The translations under genes were made by a program, and so were the position numbers. The notes beneath the pieces were generated by a model. It was not told the DNA's origin, did not search any database, and saw only the letters and a list, made by a program, of their open reading frames with translations. A stretch of 64,000 nucleotides of DNA from Gracilibacillus salitolerans (GTDB lineage Bacteria > Bacillota > Bacilli > Bacillales > Amphibacillaceae): assembly GCF_009650095.1 (NCBI RefSeq), contig NZ_CP045915.1, positions 1,612,001 to 1,676,000 on the forward strand, written 5' to 3'. Each line of letters starts with the position of its first letter. Position 1 is the stretch's first letter. Positions 28,309-36,633 of this stretch are shown here, in pieces.

Positions 28309-28572
28309 TTGTCTGAAACCATCCGTTCTGCCTTAAGGGAAGAATCAACAAATATTGTAAAGTTTAATGAAGCTCTGTCAGATATCATAGATGAATCAAT
28401 GCAAAATGGATTGTTTCAAAGTCGCTTTAATCCCCAACATATTGCTTCTGTTCTAGTCGGAATCTACTTCAACGCACTTATTACATGGTCGTCCGCAGAA
28501 ACAAAAGAAGATTTAAAAGAGATTTTTCATCCACAATTTGAAATCGTATGGGAAGGAATTGCGGCACAATAG
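28309..28572 (+). pseudogene. 3' fragment of a TetR-family regulator
   Basis: An open stretch of 87 codons resembling only the C-terminal ligand-binding half of a TetR-type repressor (FQSRFNPQHIASVLVGIYFNALITW). No helix-turn-helix is encoded upstream, and an in-frame stop at 28291 closes the frame. Apparently a truncated regulator. It is followed by a broken DUF3995 gene, likely its former target. Confidence 0.55.
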
Positions 28573-28606
28573 TTAATCCTATCGAAAAGAGGAGGGAGAG
28601 GTCAAA

Positions 28607-29022
28607 ATGTCATTTTTAGTTTATTCATCTGCAGGAGTGTTAACGTTAATTAGTTTGATTCATTTTTATTGGATATTTGGAGGAAGATGGGCAAAACCGC
28701 TTCTGTACCCGAAAAAGTAGGCGGTGGTGCATCGTTTACTCCTAGGATCATCGAGACACTCATTGTTGCGTTAGGGTTATTACTTGTCGGATTTATGCTA
28801 TTAGCTCAATTCAATGCAATCCCTTTCTATTACCCTAATATCCTGACGAAAATGTTTTGTATAGTATTTACCTTTGTTTTCTTTTTGAGAGCAATTGGTG
28901 ATTTTAAATATCTTGGATTCACAAAAAGAATTAAAGATTCTACTTTCGCTAAGTATGATACGAGATACTATAGTCCTCTTTGTTTTTATTTAGGGATTTC
29001 ATTTTTATTGGTGTGGTTGTAG
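28607..29022 (+). pseudogene. DUF3995 membrane-protein gene with a frameshift
   Basis: Starts at the ATG at 28607 after GGAGGGAGAGG. The first frame reads MSFLVYSSAGVLTLIS...HFYWIFGGRWAK and stops at 28720; the family continuation (TASVPEKVGGGASFTPR, then three hydrophobic helices) is in the next frame to 29022. Adding one A in the AAAA run at about 28693-28696 would restore a single protein of about 138 residues. Either a recent single-base loss or a sequencing error in a homopolymer. DUF3995 proteins are small membrane proteins of unknown function. Confidence 0.7.
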
Positions 29023-29091
29023 GGCTTTTATAACGGTGCCAATCGTCCGTAAAACCCAAACATCTAGGTTCAAGTAAATCAAAGAAGTAAA

Positions 29092-29160
29092 AGTGGGGGA
29101 TAACCGGCACTAACACCCTGATAAGTTTCGCTAACCCCCACTGAGGGAAGTCTCACTTTA
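29092..29160. repeat. Hairpin-forming intergenic repeat
   Basis: AGTGGGGG (29092-29099) and CCCCCACT (29135-29142) form a perfect 8-bp stem, with adjacent ATAAC/GCTAA also partly complementary. It is followed by GGAAGTCTCACTTTA (29146-29160), which recurs exactly at 52892-52906. No protein is encoded. It looks like a dispersed Bacillaceae repeat or a structured RNA; which one is unknown. Confidence 0.4.
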
Positions 29161-29177
29161 TGGAATGAGGAGTAATC

Positions 29178-29425
29178 ATGAAAAATAAAGTAGTTATTAT
29201 TGGTGCAGGGATTAGTGGTTTAACAAGTGCCCTTATGCTTCGAAAATTGGATATACACCAGTTATCTATGTAAAGTCAGATTGTTTTCGAAATGACGATG
29301 GTGGTCTAATGGAACTGATGCCATTCATTTAATGGATCTATTGGTCATAAATTTTAATTGTGGAAAGTATATGGATTTCAATTAATATTGATGGAAGGCC
29401 TTTAACTTAAACCGACAAAATTTTT
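29178..29425 (+). pseudogene. Degraded FAD-dependent oxidoreductase, 5' end only
   Basis: The ATG at 29178 begins MKNKVVIIGAGISGLTSALM, a classic Rossmann FAD-binding start with GxGxxG. The frame stops after about 31 codons; a shifted frame continues with GYTPVIYVKSDCFRNDDGG, and a third with SNGTDAIHLMDL, all consistent with a salicylate-hydroxylase-type FAD monooxygenase. Nothing recognisable follows before 29487. The gene is clearly dead, with several frameshifts and a large 3' loss. Confidence 0.65.
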
Positions 29426-29486
29426 GATTTACATTTGAATTCGAAGAGGAGTACTTTGCGATACAATGAAAATCAGAAAAATAGTA

Positions 29487-29519
29487 CAGGCAACTGGTTT
29501 CCTATATTCCAGTTGCCTG
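29487..29519 (-). terminator. Terminator for the leftward PRPP synthetase gene
   Basis: Perfect 11-bp stem CAGGCAACTGG / CCAGTTGCCTG with an 11-nt loop, 30 bp beyond the stop codon; the minus strand then reads TACTATTTTTC. Confidence 0.8.
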
Positions 29520-29548
29520 ATAAGTGACTATAAATTATTTTTTATACT

Positions 29549-30499
29549 TTAGAGATACAATGAACTGACAGATTGTTGTTCATATAAGCGGATAATCGCC
29601 TCTGAAACAACAGGACCTACAGTCAATTGAGTAATTTTATCTATTTGTTTTTCTTCTGGTAACGGAATAGTATTGGTAACAATTAATTCTTTTATATTAG
29701 ATTCAGCTATTTTTTTGACGGCAATACCTGAAAGAACAGGATGAGTAGTGCATGCATAAACCTGATTAGTTCCATGATTTTTTAACGCCTTTGCACTTGA
29801 TGTAATACGCCGCCCCGTATCAATAATATCATCAATAATAATTGCTGTTTTGTTTTCAACTTCACCAACAATATTAATTGTGGAGGCATTATCTCTTGGT
29901 CCACGGCGATCTACTATAGCTATCGGTGCTTTTAACTGATCGGCCAAATGTCTGGCGCGTGATACACTGCTATGATCAGGGGCTACTACGACGATATCTT
30001 CTAATTGTTTTGCATCCAAATAGCTTCCGATGATGGGAACAGCTGAAATAGGATCAACGGGGATATTGAAAAAACCCTGAGCCTGAGGTGCATGCAAATC
30101 GATGGAAATAATCCGGTTGGCACCAGCTTTTTGTATTAAATCGGCAATTAGTTTCGCGGTAATTGGTTCCCGTGCTCGAGATTTCCGATCCTGACGTGCA
30201 TAACCATAATAAGGAATCACAACATTAATTGATGCTGCAGAAGCTCTTTTCAAGGCATCTATCATAATTAATAACTCCATAATATGATCTTCTACAGGAT
30301 CATAGGTTGATTGAACGACAAATACATCACAACCTCTAATGCTTTCTTCAATGTTAATTTGTATTTCTCCGTCACTGAATGTTTTAACGGAAGACTTTCC
30401 TAAATCAATACCAATATGATGTACAATCTCTTCAGCGAGTGAAAGGTTGGAGTTTAAGGAAAAAACTTTCAATTTGGTATCATTATATGTATCTTTCAA
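29549..30499 (-). CDS. Divergent ribose-phosphate pyrophosphokinase paralogue
   Basis: Protein of 316 residues, normal length for PRPP synthetase, which makes PRPP from ribose 5-phosphate and ATP. The fold motifs are present: [38 protein letters not shown] and [13 protein letters not shown]. The start is TTG at 30499 with AGGAGG eight bases upstream. Oddities: the PRPP/ribose-phosphate loop, normally DDIIDTAGTI, reads [10 protein letters not shown] (G229-R231), and the usual PDHGG reads PDHSS. This is therefore probably not the housekeeping Prs, which in Bacillus lies next to glmU; it may have altered regulation or substrate. It follows glycerate kinase by 64 bp on the same strand. Confidence 0.85.
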   Translation of the reverse strand: MKDTYNDTKLKVFSLNSNLSLAEEIVHHIGIDLGKSSVKTFSDGEIQINIEESIRGCDVFVVQSTYDPVEDHIMELLIMIDALKRASAASINVVIPYYGYARQDRKSRAREPITAKLIADLIQKAGANRIISIDLHAPQAQGFFNIPVDPISAVPIIGSYLDAKQLEDIVVVAPDHSSVSRARHLADQLKAPIAIVDRRGPRDNASTINIVGEVENKTAIIIDDIIDTGRRITSSAKALKNHGTNQVYACTTHPVLSGIAVKKIAESNIKELIVTNTIPLPEEKQIDKITQLTVGPVVSEAIIRLYEQQSVSSLYL

Positions 30500-30563
30500 G
30501 CAAAATACCTCCTAATAGATGGATGTTTCTTTTATTATCGCAAAAAGCGACAAGTGAAACAAG

Positions 30564-31694
30564 TTATCTATCTTCCTTCATTGCTTGAATCAATGTCATA
30601 ATTTGCATCGTTTGTTCCTTTAAAAGTGTGGAAGTATTATCCATGCACTCTTCCAGACTTAATGGCTGGTTAACAATCGAAAAACAGCCTGCAAAGTGTT
30701 TTCTTAATTTTGCAGTATTTCCACCTAAACTACCCGATAATAAAATAGTTGGTTTGTTAAATTTTTTTGCTAATTCTGCCACAAAGCCGGGTGCTTTTCC
30801 ATATAAGGTTTGTTCATCACTTTGCCCCTCGCCAGTAAGAATAAGATCTGCTACTTCTATACTTTGCTCGAGACTAATGGCTTCAGCAATTAAAGAGGCC
30901 CCAGACTCCAATTTTGCACCCAGTGATAGGAAAGCAAACCCCAGACCACCTGCAGCCCCGGCGCCGGGAGTATGTTGCCAGTTGTTATCTAGTTGTGTTT
31001 CCAACAGGTTAGCAAAATGGTGTAAAGCTTTATCATATAAATGAATTTGCGCTGGAGTTGCTCCTTTCTGTGGACCGTATACGGCACTTGCTCCCAGTTC
31101 CCCACATAATGGGTTATCGACATCACAGGCAATTCGGAATTTTACATCTTGTAAGCGAGGGTCCAAATCGTCGAGCTGAACAGCGTCGATATGTAATAGG
31201 TCATTACCGAATTTATCTAACGGATTACCATTTTTATCAAATACGTGTAGGCCAAGTGCTTGCAATAATCCTAAACCACCATCGTTCGTAGCGCTACCAC
31301 CAAGACCAATAATAATTTGCTGACAACCTCTATCCAAGGCATCGAGAATAGCTTGTCCCATTCCATAAGTTGTGGTCAAATCCGGATTTCGCTTGTCATC
31401 TGGGACTTGATACAAGCCAGCATGCATGGCTGTTTCAATGACTGCAGTAGTCTGATTAATAATGGCATAACTTGTTTCTATCGATTCACCTAATGGACCG
31501 AGTGTAGAAATTTGAACTTGTTTCCCCGAAGTAGCAGATAATATCGCTTCGATCGTACCTTCACCACCATCTGCCATTGGTTTTGTGATAACTTCATGAT
31601 CACCGCTTTCTTGGATTGCTGTCTTTATCGTATGTGCCACTTCCGTAGCGGACAGACTTCCTTTATAAGAATCAGGTGCAACAACAATTTTCAT
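30564..31694 (-). CDS. glxK: Glycerate kinase
   Basis: Protein of 376 residues of the GlxK/GarK glycerate-2-kinase family, which phosphorylates D-glycerate with ATP. Family marks include the start KIVVAPDSYKGSLSATEVA, PMADGGEGT (about 40-48), LIIGLGGSATNDGG-like (here IIIGLGGSATNDGG, about 125-138) and LTGEGQSDEQTLYGKAP near 287-303. A GGAGG precedes the ATG. It could feed glycerate, for example from aldonate or uronate breakdown, into glycolysis. It is probably co-transcribed with the PRPP synthetase paralogue downstream. Confidence 0.93.
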   Translation of the reverse strand: MKIVVAPDSYKGSLSATEVAHTIKTAIQESGDHEVITKPMADGGEGTIEAILSATSGKQVQISTLGPLGESIETSYAIINQTTAVIETAMHAGLYQVPDDKRNPDLTTTYGMGQAILDALDRGCQQIIIGLGGSATNDGGLGLLQALGLHVFDKNGNPLDKFGNDLLHIDAVQLDDLDPRLQDVKFRIACDVDNPLCGELGASAVYGPQKGATPAQIHLYDKALHHFANLLETQLDNNWQHTPGAGAAGGLGFAFLSLGAKLESGASLIAEAISLEQSIEVADLILTGEGQSDEQTLYGKAPGFVAELAKKFNKPTILLSGSLGGNTAKLRKHFAGCFSIVNQPLSLEECMDNTSTLLKEQTMQIMTLIQAMKEDR

Positions 31695-31846
31695 GACATT
31701 TCCTCCAATGAATTATAAGCTTTTTTGTAAAGTATAATGTAGATATCGCTTACATTCAATCAATAAACCGAACAATGCCCACCCAACCTGCCCTCTTATT
31801 TAATTAGAAGTAGATACAAACTGCGAACCAATGAAAATTCTCGTTA

Positions 31847-32050
31847 GTTTGGCTTTCTTCCATTCTTCTGAAGTGGAGTGTTGGAAACGCTCCGGCAGAA
31901 TACTACGCTTTCCATGGGCACGGCCTCAGTCTCCTCAGAAAGCAAAATGCACTTTCCTGCGGGGTCTTCGGACGCGTGCTGTTCCCATAGGAGTCTCCGT
32001 ATTCTGCCGCAGCGACGGTTAATCACTCCTCAAAATGCAGTATGGAAGAA
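31847..32050. repeat. Dispersed MITE-like intergenic repeat, copy 1
   Basis: The 431-bp gap 31695-32125 has no gene. Its core is a GC-richer element with inverted ends GGCAGAATAC (31894-31903) and GTATTCTGCC (31999-32008), and flanks resembling CTTCCATTCTTCTGAAGTG. Two more copies lie at 62490-62660 and, inverted, at 62750-62925. Short open frames on both strands within it are by-products of the repeat. Confidence 0.65.
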
Positions 32051-32125
32051 AATGTTTTTTGCGCATAATTTTATGATTACTTTTGGCAAAAAAAGAGATG
32101 ATGTAATAGTGACATCATCTCTTGA

Positions 32126-32407
32126 TTAGTTATTCTGTTCTACCATTGGTTGACGTACTTTGATAGACTTTCGCATTTCCAGTAACACAATTGTAAAGGC
32201 AATATGTCCGTATACCAGATTTGCAATAAATAGACCCCATAAATAGGTTTCTCCAGGTCCAATTCCAACTGTTACATATTTTACAAAGGTAAACCAGGCG
32301 CCGATAACAAAAGGTATTTGCCCGATAGCAGTTTTTTTCCATTTATCTCCCCATAGTAAAAAAGGAGTGAAACTAAAAATTAGCAAGAAAATTAATAATA
32401 TATCCAT
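32126..32407 (-). CDS. Small hypothetical membrane protein
   Basis: Not recognised. 93 residues with three predicted membrane helices (about 3-20, 28-46, 55-76) and a basic, polar C-terminus. GAGGTGACTC lies just before the ATG. A cre-like site stands about 30 bp upstream of the start, so its expression may respond to carbon source. Neighbours (PEP carboxylase upstream, repeat downstream) give no strong hint. Confidence 0.6.
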   Translation of the reverse strand: MDILLIFLLIFSFTPFLLWGDKWKKTAIGQIPFVIGAWFTFVKYVTVGIGPGETYLWGLFIANLVYGHIAFTIVLLEMRKSIKVRQPMVEQNN

Positions 32408-32437
32408 ACTGAGTCACCTCAAATGTATAATTTATTC

Positions 32438-32451
32438 TGTAAGTGTTTTCA
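32438..32451 (-). promoter_or_regulatory. cre-like site upstream of the small membrane protein
   Basis: TGTAAGTGTTTTCA (read on the plus strand) differs from the cre consensus at one core position, C to T. Confidence 0.35.
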
Positions 32452-32583
32452 AATTTAGTATAACATAAAAGTTCATATTTTTGTAACAATTAGTTCATAT
32501 TTTAGACACAAATTTACGACGTCAAGGTGTGACTCAGCTTAGAATATAATAGGTGGGTTATATACATTCATTAAAAAGCATAA

Positions 32584-32615
32584 AAAAGCCTTTAAGCACA
32601 TGCTTAAAGGCTTTT
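32584..32615 (-). terminator. Terminator of the PEP carboxylase gene
   Basis: Perfect 15-bp stem AAAAGCCTTTAAGCA / TGCTTAAAGGCTTTT with a 2-nt loop, 11 bp past the stop codon. The symmetrical A/T flanks mean it may act on both strands. Confidence 0.9.
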
Positions 32616-32626
32616 CGATTATTACA

Positions 32627-35380
32627 TTAACCTGTATTACGAAGACCAGCTGCCACACCATTAATTGTAAGTAGAGCTTCCATTAACAGCTCATCATATT
32701 GATCACTTTCTTCTCCTTGGCTTCGTAACTGTGAAACGAGTTGAACTTGTAGTAAATTCAACGGGTCTACTAAAGGATTACGAAGTCTCACCGAGTCTTT
32801 AATGTTTTGACGGTTATCAAGTAATTCTTCTTGTCCGGTTATTTTTATGATGATTTCTTTTGTTTGTGCATATTCCTCTTTGATTGAGTTAAAGATGCGA
32901 GAGCTAATTTCATTATCTTGCATCATATTGGCATATTCTTGTGCAGTTTGAATATCTGCTTTTGTTAAGGCCATTTGTAAGTTATTGATTGTTGCGTTAA
33001 AGAACGGCCATTTTTCATACATTTTTTTCAATAATTCCAAGTTACCTGTATCATCAAGATATTTCTTAAAGCCAGTACCAGCTGCATACCAAGCTGGGAG
33101 TAATTGACGACTTTGAGTCCAGGCGAATACCCATGGGATCGCACGTAAGTCCTCAAAGCGATCACTACCTTTACGTTTCATCGGACGGGAACCAATGTTC
33201 AAGTCACCCAGTTCATGTAAAGGAGTTGCCTGGTTGAAGTATTTGATAAATCCTGGATCTTCAAAGACTAATGATTGATATTTCTTTAATGCGTATTCAG
33301 AAATAACACTCATCGCATCCACTTCTTCTTGTGAAGGTTTCATGTTAGTATTGTCATCATTTAATCCCATGATACCTGTCAGCAGTGTAGAAGTAGCTTG
33401 TTCTAAACTACGATACGCAATATCTTCCAGTAGATAACGGGACGATAATACTTCGCCTTGCTCCGTGATTTTAACTCCGTCACCAAGTGTTACAGCTGGT
33501 TGTGATAATAGACTGGAATATAATGGGCCGCCACCACGTCCCAGTGATCCACCACGTCCGTGGAAGTATTTTAATTTCACACCATAGCTAGATGCAATGT
33601 CATGAATTTCTTGTTGTGCTTGATATAACTCCCAGTTTGCTGTGATGTTACCGCCATCTTTACTACTATCAGAGTATCCAAGCATTACTTCCTGTAAGTT
33701 ACCACGAGCACCAAGATGTTTACGATATAAAGGAATATCGAATAATTTTTTAATCATTTCAGGCCCGTTCTTTAAGTCATCAATTGTTTCCAGAAGTGGT
33801 GCCACATGAATGCGACTGACTACTTTTCCATCTGGATATACACGATACAGTCCAGCTTCTTTTGCTAGTACTAAAACTTCTAAAAGGTCACTTACGTTGT
33901 CCGTCATACTAATTAAATAAACTTCAATTGCACGTAGACCGAATGTGTCTTGTGCCTGCTTGATCATGCGGAAAGTATTAATTACTTCTAATGTTTCAGG
34001 ACTGTATTCATCATAAATAGAAATAAGTGGACGAGGATTTTCCAGAACAGAAATAAGTGTTTCTACTTTGTCTTCCTCATCTAATGATGAATATTCATCC
34101 GCTATACCCACTTCATGGAAAACTTCTGTAAGTGCTGATTCGTGCTCACCACTATGGTTTCGAATGTCTAATGATGCAAGGTGGAATCCGAATAAATCAA
34201 CTTGGCGAATCACCTTACGTAAAAGCTTTACAGGATTATGATTTGGATGATGGATCTTCATACTTTCACGGATAAGATATAAGTCCTCTAGTAAATTTTC
34301 CGCTTTCGCATATCCGCGTTCATCATCTTGCTCTGTATATTCAAGTTTTTTCAGCATAAGTGAAAGTTTAACTCGATATACTTCATCTTCTTTATGCCAA
34401 CCATTAATGGACAGTTCTTTACGATCTTTTTCAATAGATGATTTTAATTCTTCACTAACTTCTATTTTAGAATCTGAATGACTTAGACGATCTTTTAATG
34501 TACTAAGTGCATCTTTATACTTTCTCAATACCAATTCACGATGGCGTTTTAAAGTTTCGAATGTTGTCGTAGCTTTTACATTCGGGTTACCGTCACGGTC
34601 ACCACCGATCCAGGAACCAAAGCGTAAGAAGGAAGGAATTTGCCAACGTTGATTATATTTTTCAAATAATAAATCTTCAAGATCGTCATGGATTTTAGGT
34701 AGAACATCAAATAATACTCGATCAAAATAATATAAACCGTTAGAAACCTCTTTCATAACAGAAGGTTTTTTCTGTCTGATTTCTTGTGTTTGCCATAAGA
34801 AAGTTATTTCATTTGCAATACGCTCTTTAATCATTTTTTTCTCATATCTTGTATAGGAATAATCCCATTGTGTTAATAAACGAGCAATTCTTTTATGAAT
34901 TTGCAAGATAGTTCTTCTGGTTGCCTCTGTTGGGTGTGCGGTCATAATTAGTTCTAATGATAGTTTCTCAAGTAAGTCTGTAATCTGTTCTGGACTTACA
35001 TTGTTATCAATTAAAGTTTTTACTCCAGCTTCTAGTGAACCAGGTTGAATAATATTCGCATCCTGTGCTTGATACTCCCGACGTCTTCTTGAACGGTAGT
35101 TTTGCTCGGCAATGTTTAATATATGCAAGTGAATAGAGAAAGCACGAATAACATTTTTTCTCAAACCTGGTTCCAGCTCGTTAATTTTTTGTTTGATTTT
35201 ATCTTGAGTGGATGCTTCTTGTGTCTCTCTAAATTCTGTGGAAAGAACACGAATCTCTTTAACCGTTTTTAACAGTGTATCTCCACCTTCATGAAGCAAT
35301 ACATCGTCTAAAATCTTTGTTAAGTATTCGACATCTTTTAGCAATGATACATTGATTTTTTCCTCTGATGTTGTTGCCAT
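32627..35380 (-). CDS. ppc: Phosphoenolpyruvate carboxylase
   Basis: Complete PEPC of 917 residues; it carboxylates phosphoenolpyruvate with bicarbonate to oxaloacetate to refill the citric acid cycle. Active-site marks: MTAHPTEATRR with catalytic H149, the glycine-rich FHGRGGSLGRGGGP loop, EQGEVLSSRYL, AIPWVFAWTQSR, and the invariant C-terminal end LRNTG. The ATG at 35380 with AAAGGAAG upstream is preferred over a TTG at 35413. Single gene with its own terminator. Confidence 0.97.
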   Translation of the reverse strand: MATTSEEKINVSLLKDVEYLTKILDDVLLHEGGDTLLKTVKEIRVLSTEFRETQEASTQDKIKQKINELEPGLRKNVIRAFSIHLHILNIAEQNYRSRRRREYQAQDANIIQPGSLEAGVKTLIDNNVSPEQITDLLEKLSLELIMTAHPTEATRRTILQIHKRIARLLTQWDYSYTRYEKKMIKERIANEITFLWQTQEIRQKKPSVMKEVSNGLYYFDRVLFDVLPKIHDDLEDLLFEKYNQRWQIPSFLRFGSWIGGDRDGNPNVKATTTFETLKRHRELVLRKYKDALSTLKDRLSHSDSKIEVSEELKSSIEKDRKELSINGWHKEDEVYRVKLSLMLKKLEYTEQDDERGYAKAENLLEDLYLIRESMKIHHPNHNPVKLLRKVIRQVDLFGFHLASLDIRNHSGEHESALTEVFHEVGIADEYSSLDEEDKVETLISVLENPRPLISIYDEYSPETLEVINTFRMIKQAQDTFGLRAIEVYLISMTDNVSDLLEVLVLAKEAGLYRVYPDGKVVSRIHVAPLLETIDDLKNGPEMIKKLFDIPLYRKHLGARGNLQEVMLGYSDSSKDGGNITANWELYQAQQEIHDIASSYGVKLKYFHGRGGSLGRGGGPLYSSLLSQPAVTLGDGVKITEQGEVLSSRYLLEDIAYRSLEQATSTLLTGIMGLNDDNTNMKPSQEEVDAMSVISEYALKKYQSLVFEDPGFIKYFNQATPLHELGDLNIGSRPMKRKGSDRFEDLRAIPWVFAWTQSRQLLPAWYAAGTGFKKYLDDTGNLELLKKMYEKWPFFNATINNLQMALTKADIQTAQEYANMMQDNEISSRIFNSIKEEYAQTKEIIIKITGQEELLDNRQNIKDSVRLRNPLVDPLNLLQVQLVSQLRSQGEESDQYDELLMEALLTINGVAAGLRNTG

Positions 35381-35743
35381 ATCGTTCCACTTCCTTTCAA
35401 AGTTTTCATTCAATTAAGATATTTTTGAATTTTAAGTATGCATTTAATAGTGTCGTGCTTTGAATAGCTTGCAATAGTTGGCTGGAATTGGTTAGAGGAC
35501 TTAAACTGGACAAACGATTCCGCACTGCCTTAGAATCGTCATAAACTAAAATGAAAATAGTACAAAAAATAGACACATCTATTATCATAACATGAATTTG
35601 ACAAAAAGAGTAATGATTTCGCTTTATTGTCGTAATTGTCTGAAAATCTGATAATTCTATGTATAATAGTTGAGTCTATTTCTATATTAAGTTTATGATA
35701 AATGAAAGAGAAGCGCAAATCATTCAGAAAAAGAGGGGAAAAC
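35381..35743. other. Divergent promoter region between ppc and glpP
   Basis: No gene seen in 363 bp. A good -10 hexamer TATAAT lies at 35662-35667 facing glpP, without a well-spaced -35. No leader structure was recognised. Confidence 0.35.
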
Positions 35744-36280
35744 ATGAAACTAGAAGGCGTTCTGCCAGCAGTTCGTAAAATGAAAGATTTTGATTTCATA
35801 TTAAAAAGTGATCATGAATTATTTATTATATTAGAAACAAGAATTGCCCAATTACAGCAAATCGCCCAATATGCTAGAAAGTTTAACAAAAAGATTCTAG
35901 TCCATGCAGATTTAATAAATGGCTTAAAGGTCGATCAATATGGAATGGAATTTTTAGTGCGTCATGTAAAAGTGGATGGTATTATATCTACTAGAGCAAA
36001 TGTGATTTCGCTGGCAAAGAAAAGCGATATCGTTGCCATTCAACGGCTGTTTGCGATTGATAGCTCAGCAATAGAAAAGAATATTGAACTCATAGAAAAA
36101 ACAAAACCCGATTATATAGAAGTACTACCGGGAATTATTCCATCTGTAATAAGTGATATTGTACAAAGGACCGGCATCCCTGTGATAGCAGGTGGCCTCA
36201 TAAAAAAAGATGAGGATATCCAGAATGCTTTACAAAATGGTGCGGTTGCGATCACAACATCAAATAAAGAACTTTTTTAA
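35744..36280 (+). CDS. glpP: Glycerol-3-phosphate-responsive antiterminator GlpP
   Basis: Protein of 178 residues of the GlpP family, a TIM-barrel RNA-binding antiterminator that acts with glycerol 3-phosphate on leader terminators of glp genes. Strong family segments: HADLINGLKVDQYGMEF (about 55-71), DGIISTRANVI, IEVLPGIIPSVI and PVIAGGLIKKDED. The ATG at 35744 follows AGAGGGG; an ATG at 35702 is less likely. Its probable target, the glpF leader, lies 6 kb downstream, separated by the TRAP-GH31 genes, an unusual split. Confidence 0.92.
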   Translation: MKLEGVLPAVRKMKDFDFILKSDHELFIILETRIAQLQQIAQYARKFNKKILVHADLINGLKVDQYGMEFLVRHVKVDGIISTRANVISLAKKSDIVAIQRLFAIDSSAIEKNIELIEKTKPDYIEVLPGIIPSVISDIVQRTGIPVIAGGLIKKDEDIQNALQNGAVAITTSNKELF

Positions 36281-36389
36281 ATTTAAATAAGATAAAGTCT
36301 GCTTTGGCCAAAAATGAGTTTTATTGATAGAAATCCGGTTAGCCCAATATTTATTTGGAAGTTTCTAAAGATTGACAGGTGAAATATCG

Positions 36390-36416
36390 TTGACAGCGTT
36401 TTTGTAATAGTATAAT
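36390..36416 (+). promoter_or_regulatory. Promoter for the TRAP transporter genes
   Basis: TTGACA at 36390-36395 and TATAAT at 36411-36416, both perfect hexamers but with a 15-bp spacer, shorter than the usual 17, which may imply activator dependence. Confidence 0.5.
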
Positions 36417-36455
36417 ATGTAGCCATAAGTTAATAATATTATTGTGGAGAAATGG

Positions 36456-36530
36456 AGATCCAAACTATATTCGGTATGCGTTAATGATTTTTGAAAACGT
36501 CTACCTAATTTTAGTGATGGATCTTTTTTT
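36456..36530 (+). terminator. Leader terminator/attenuator before the TRAP genes
   Basis: AGATCC (36456-36461) pairs with GGATCT (36519-36524), with a further ACT/AGT pairing inside, followed by seven T. It lies between the promoter at 36390 and the first TRAP gene, so it should be transcribed as a leader. A cre-like sequence (TGAAAACGTCTACC, 36492-36505, two mismatches) sits within the loop. Confidence 0.45.
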
Positions 36531-36633
36531 ATTGTTTTGGAGGTGAACGTAGGTCCTTTACCATAATTAGTTTATTAAGTCATTTAATTAAGTTTTGTTT
36601 TTAAACAACAAGAAAAATCTAGGAGGTTTCATG

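Noticed and set aside
28669..29022. Independent small membrane-protein gene
   Set aside because: It starts inside the DUF3995 coding region and continues the family sequence of the first frame, so it is the second half of a frameshifted gene.
31831..32129. Overlapping short open frames on both strands
   Set aside because: They lie in a dispersed repeat whose other copies give different peptides; Ser/Arg-rich products reflect base composition.
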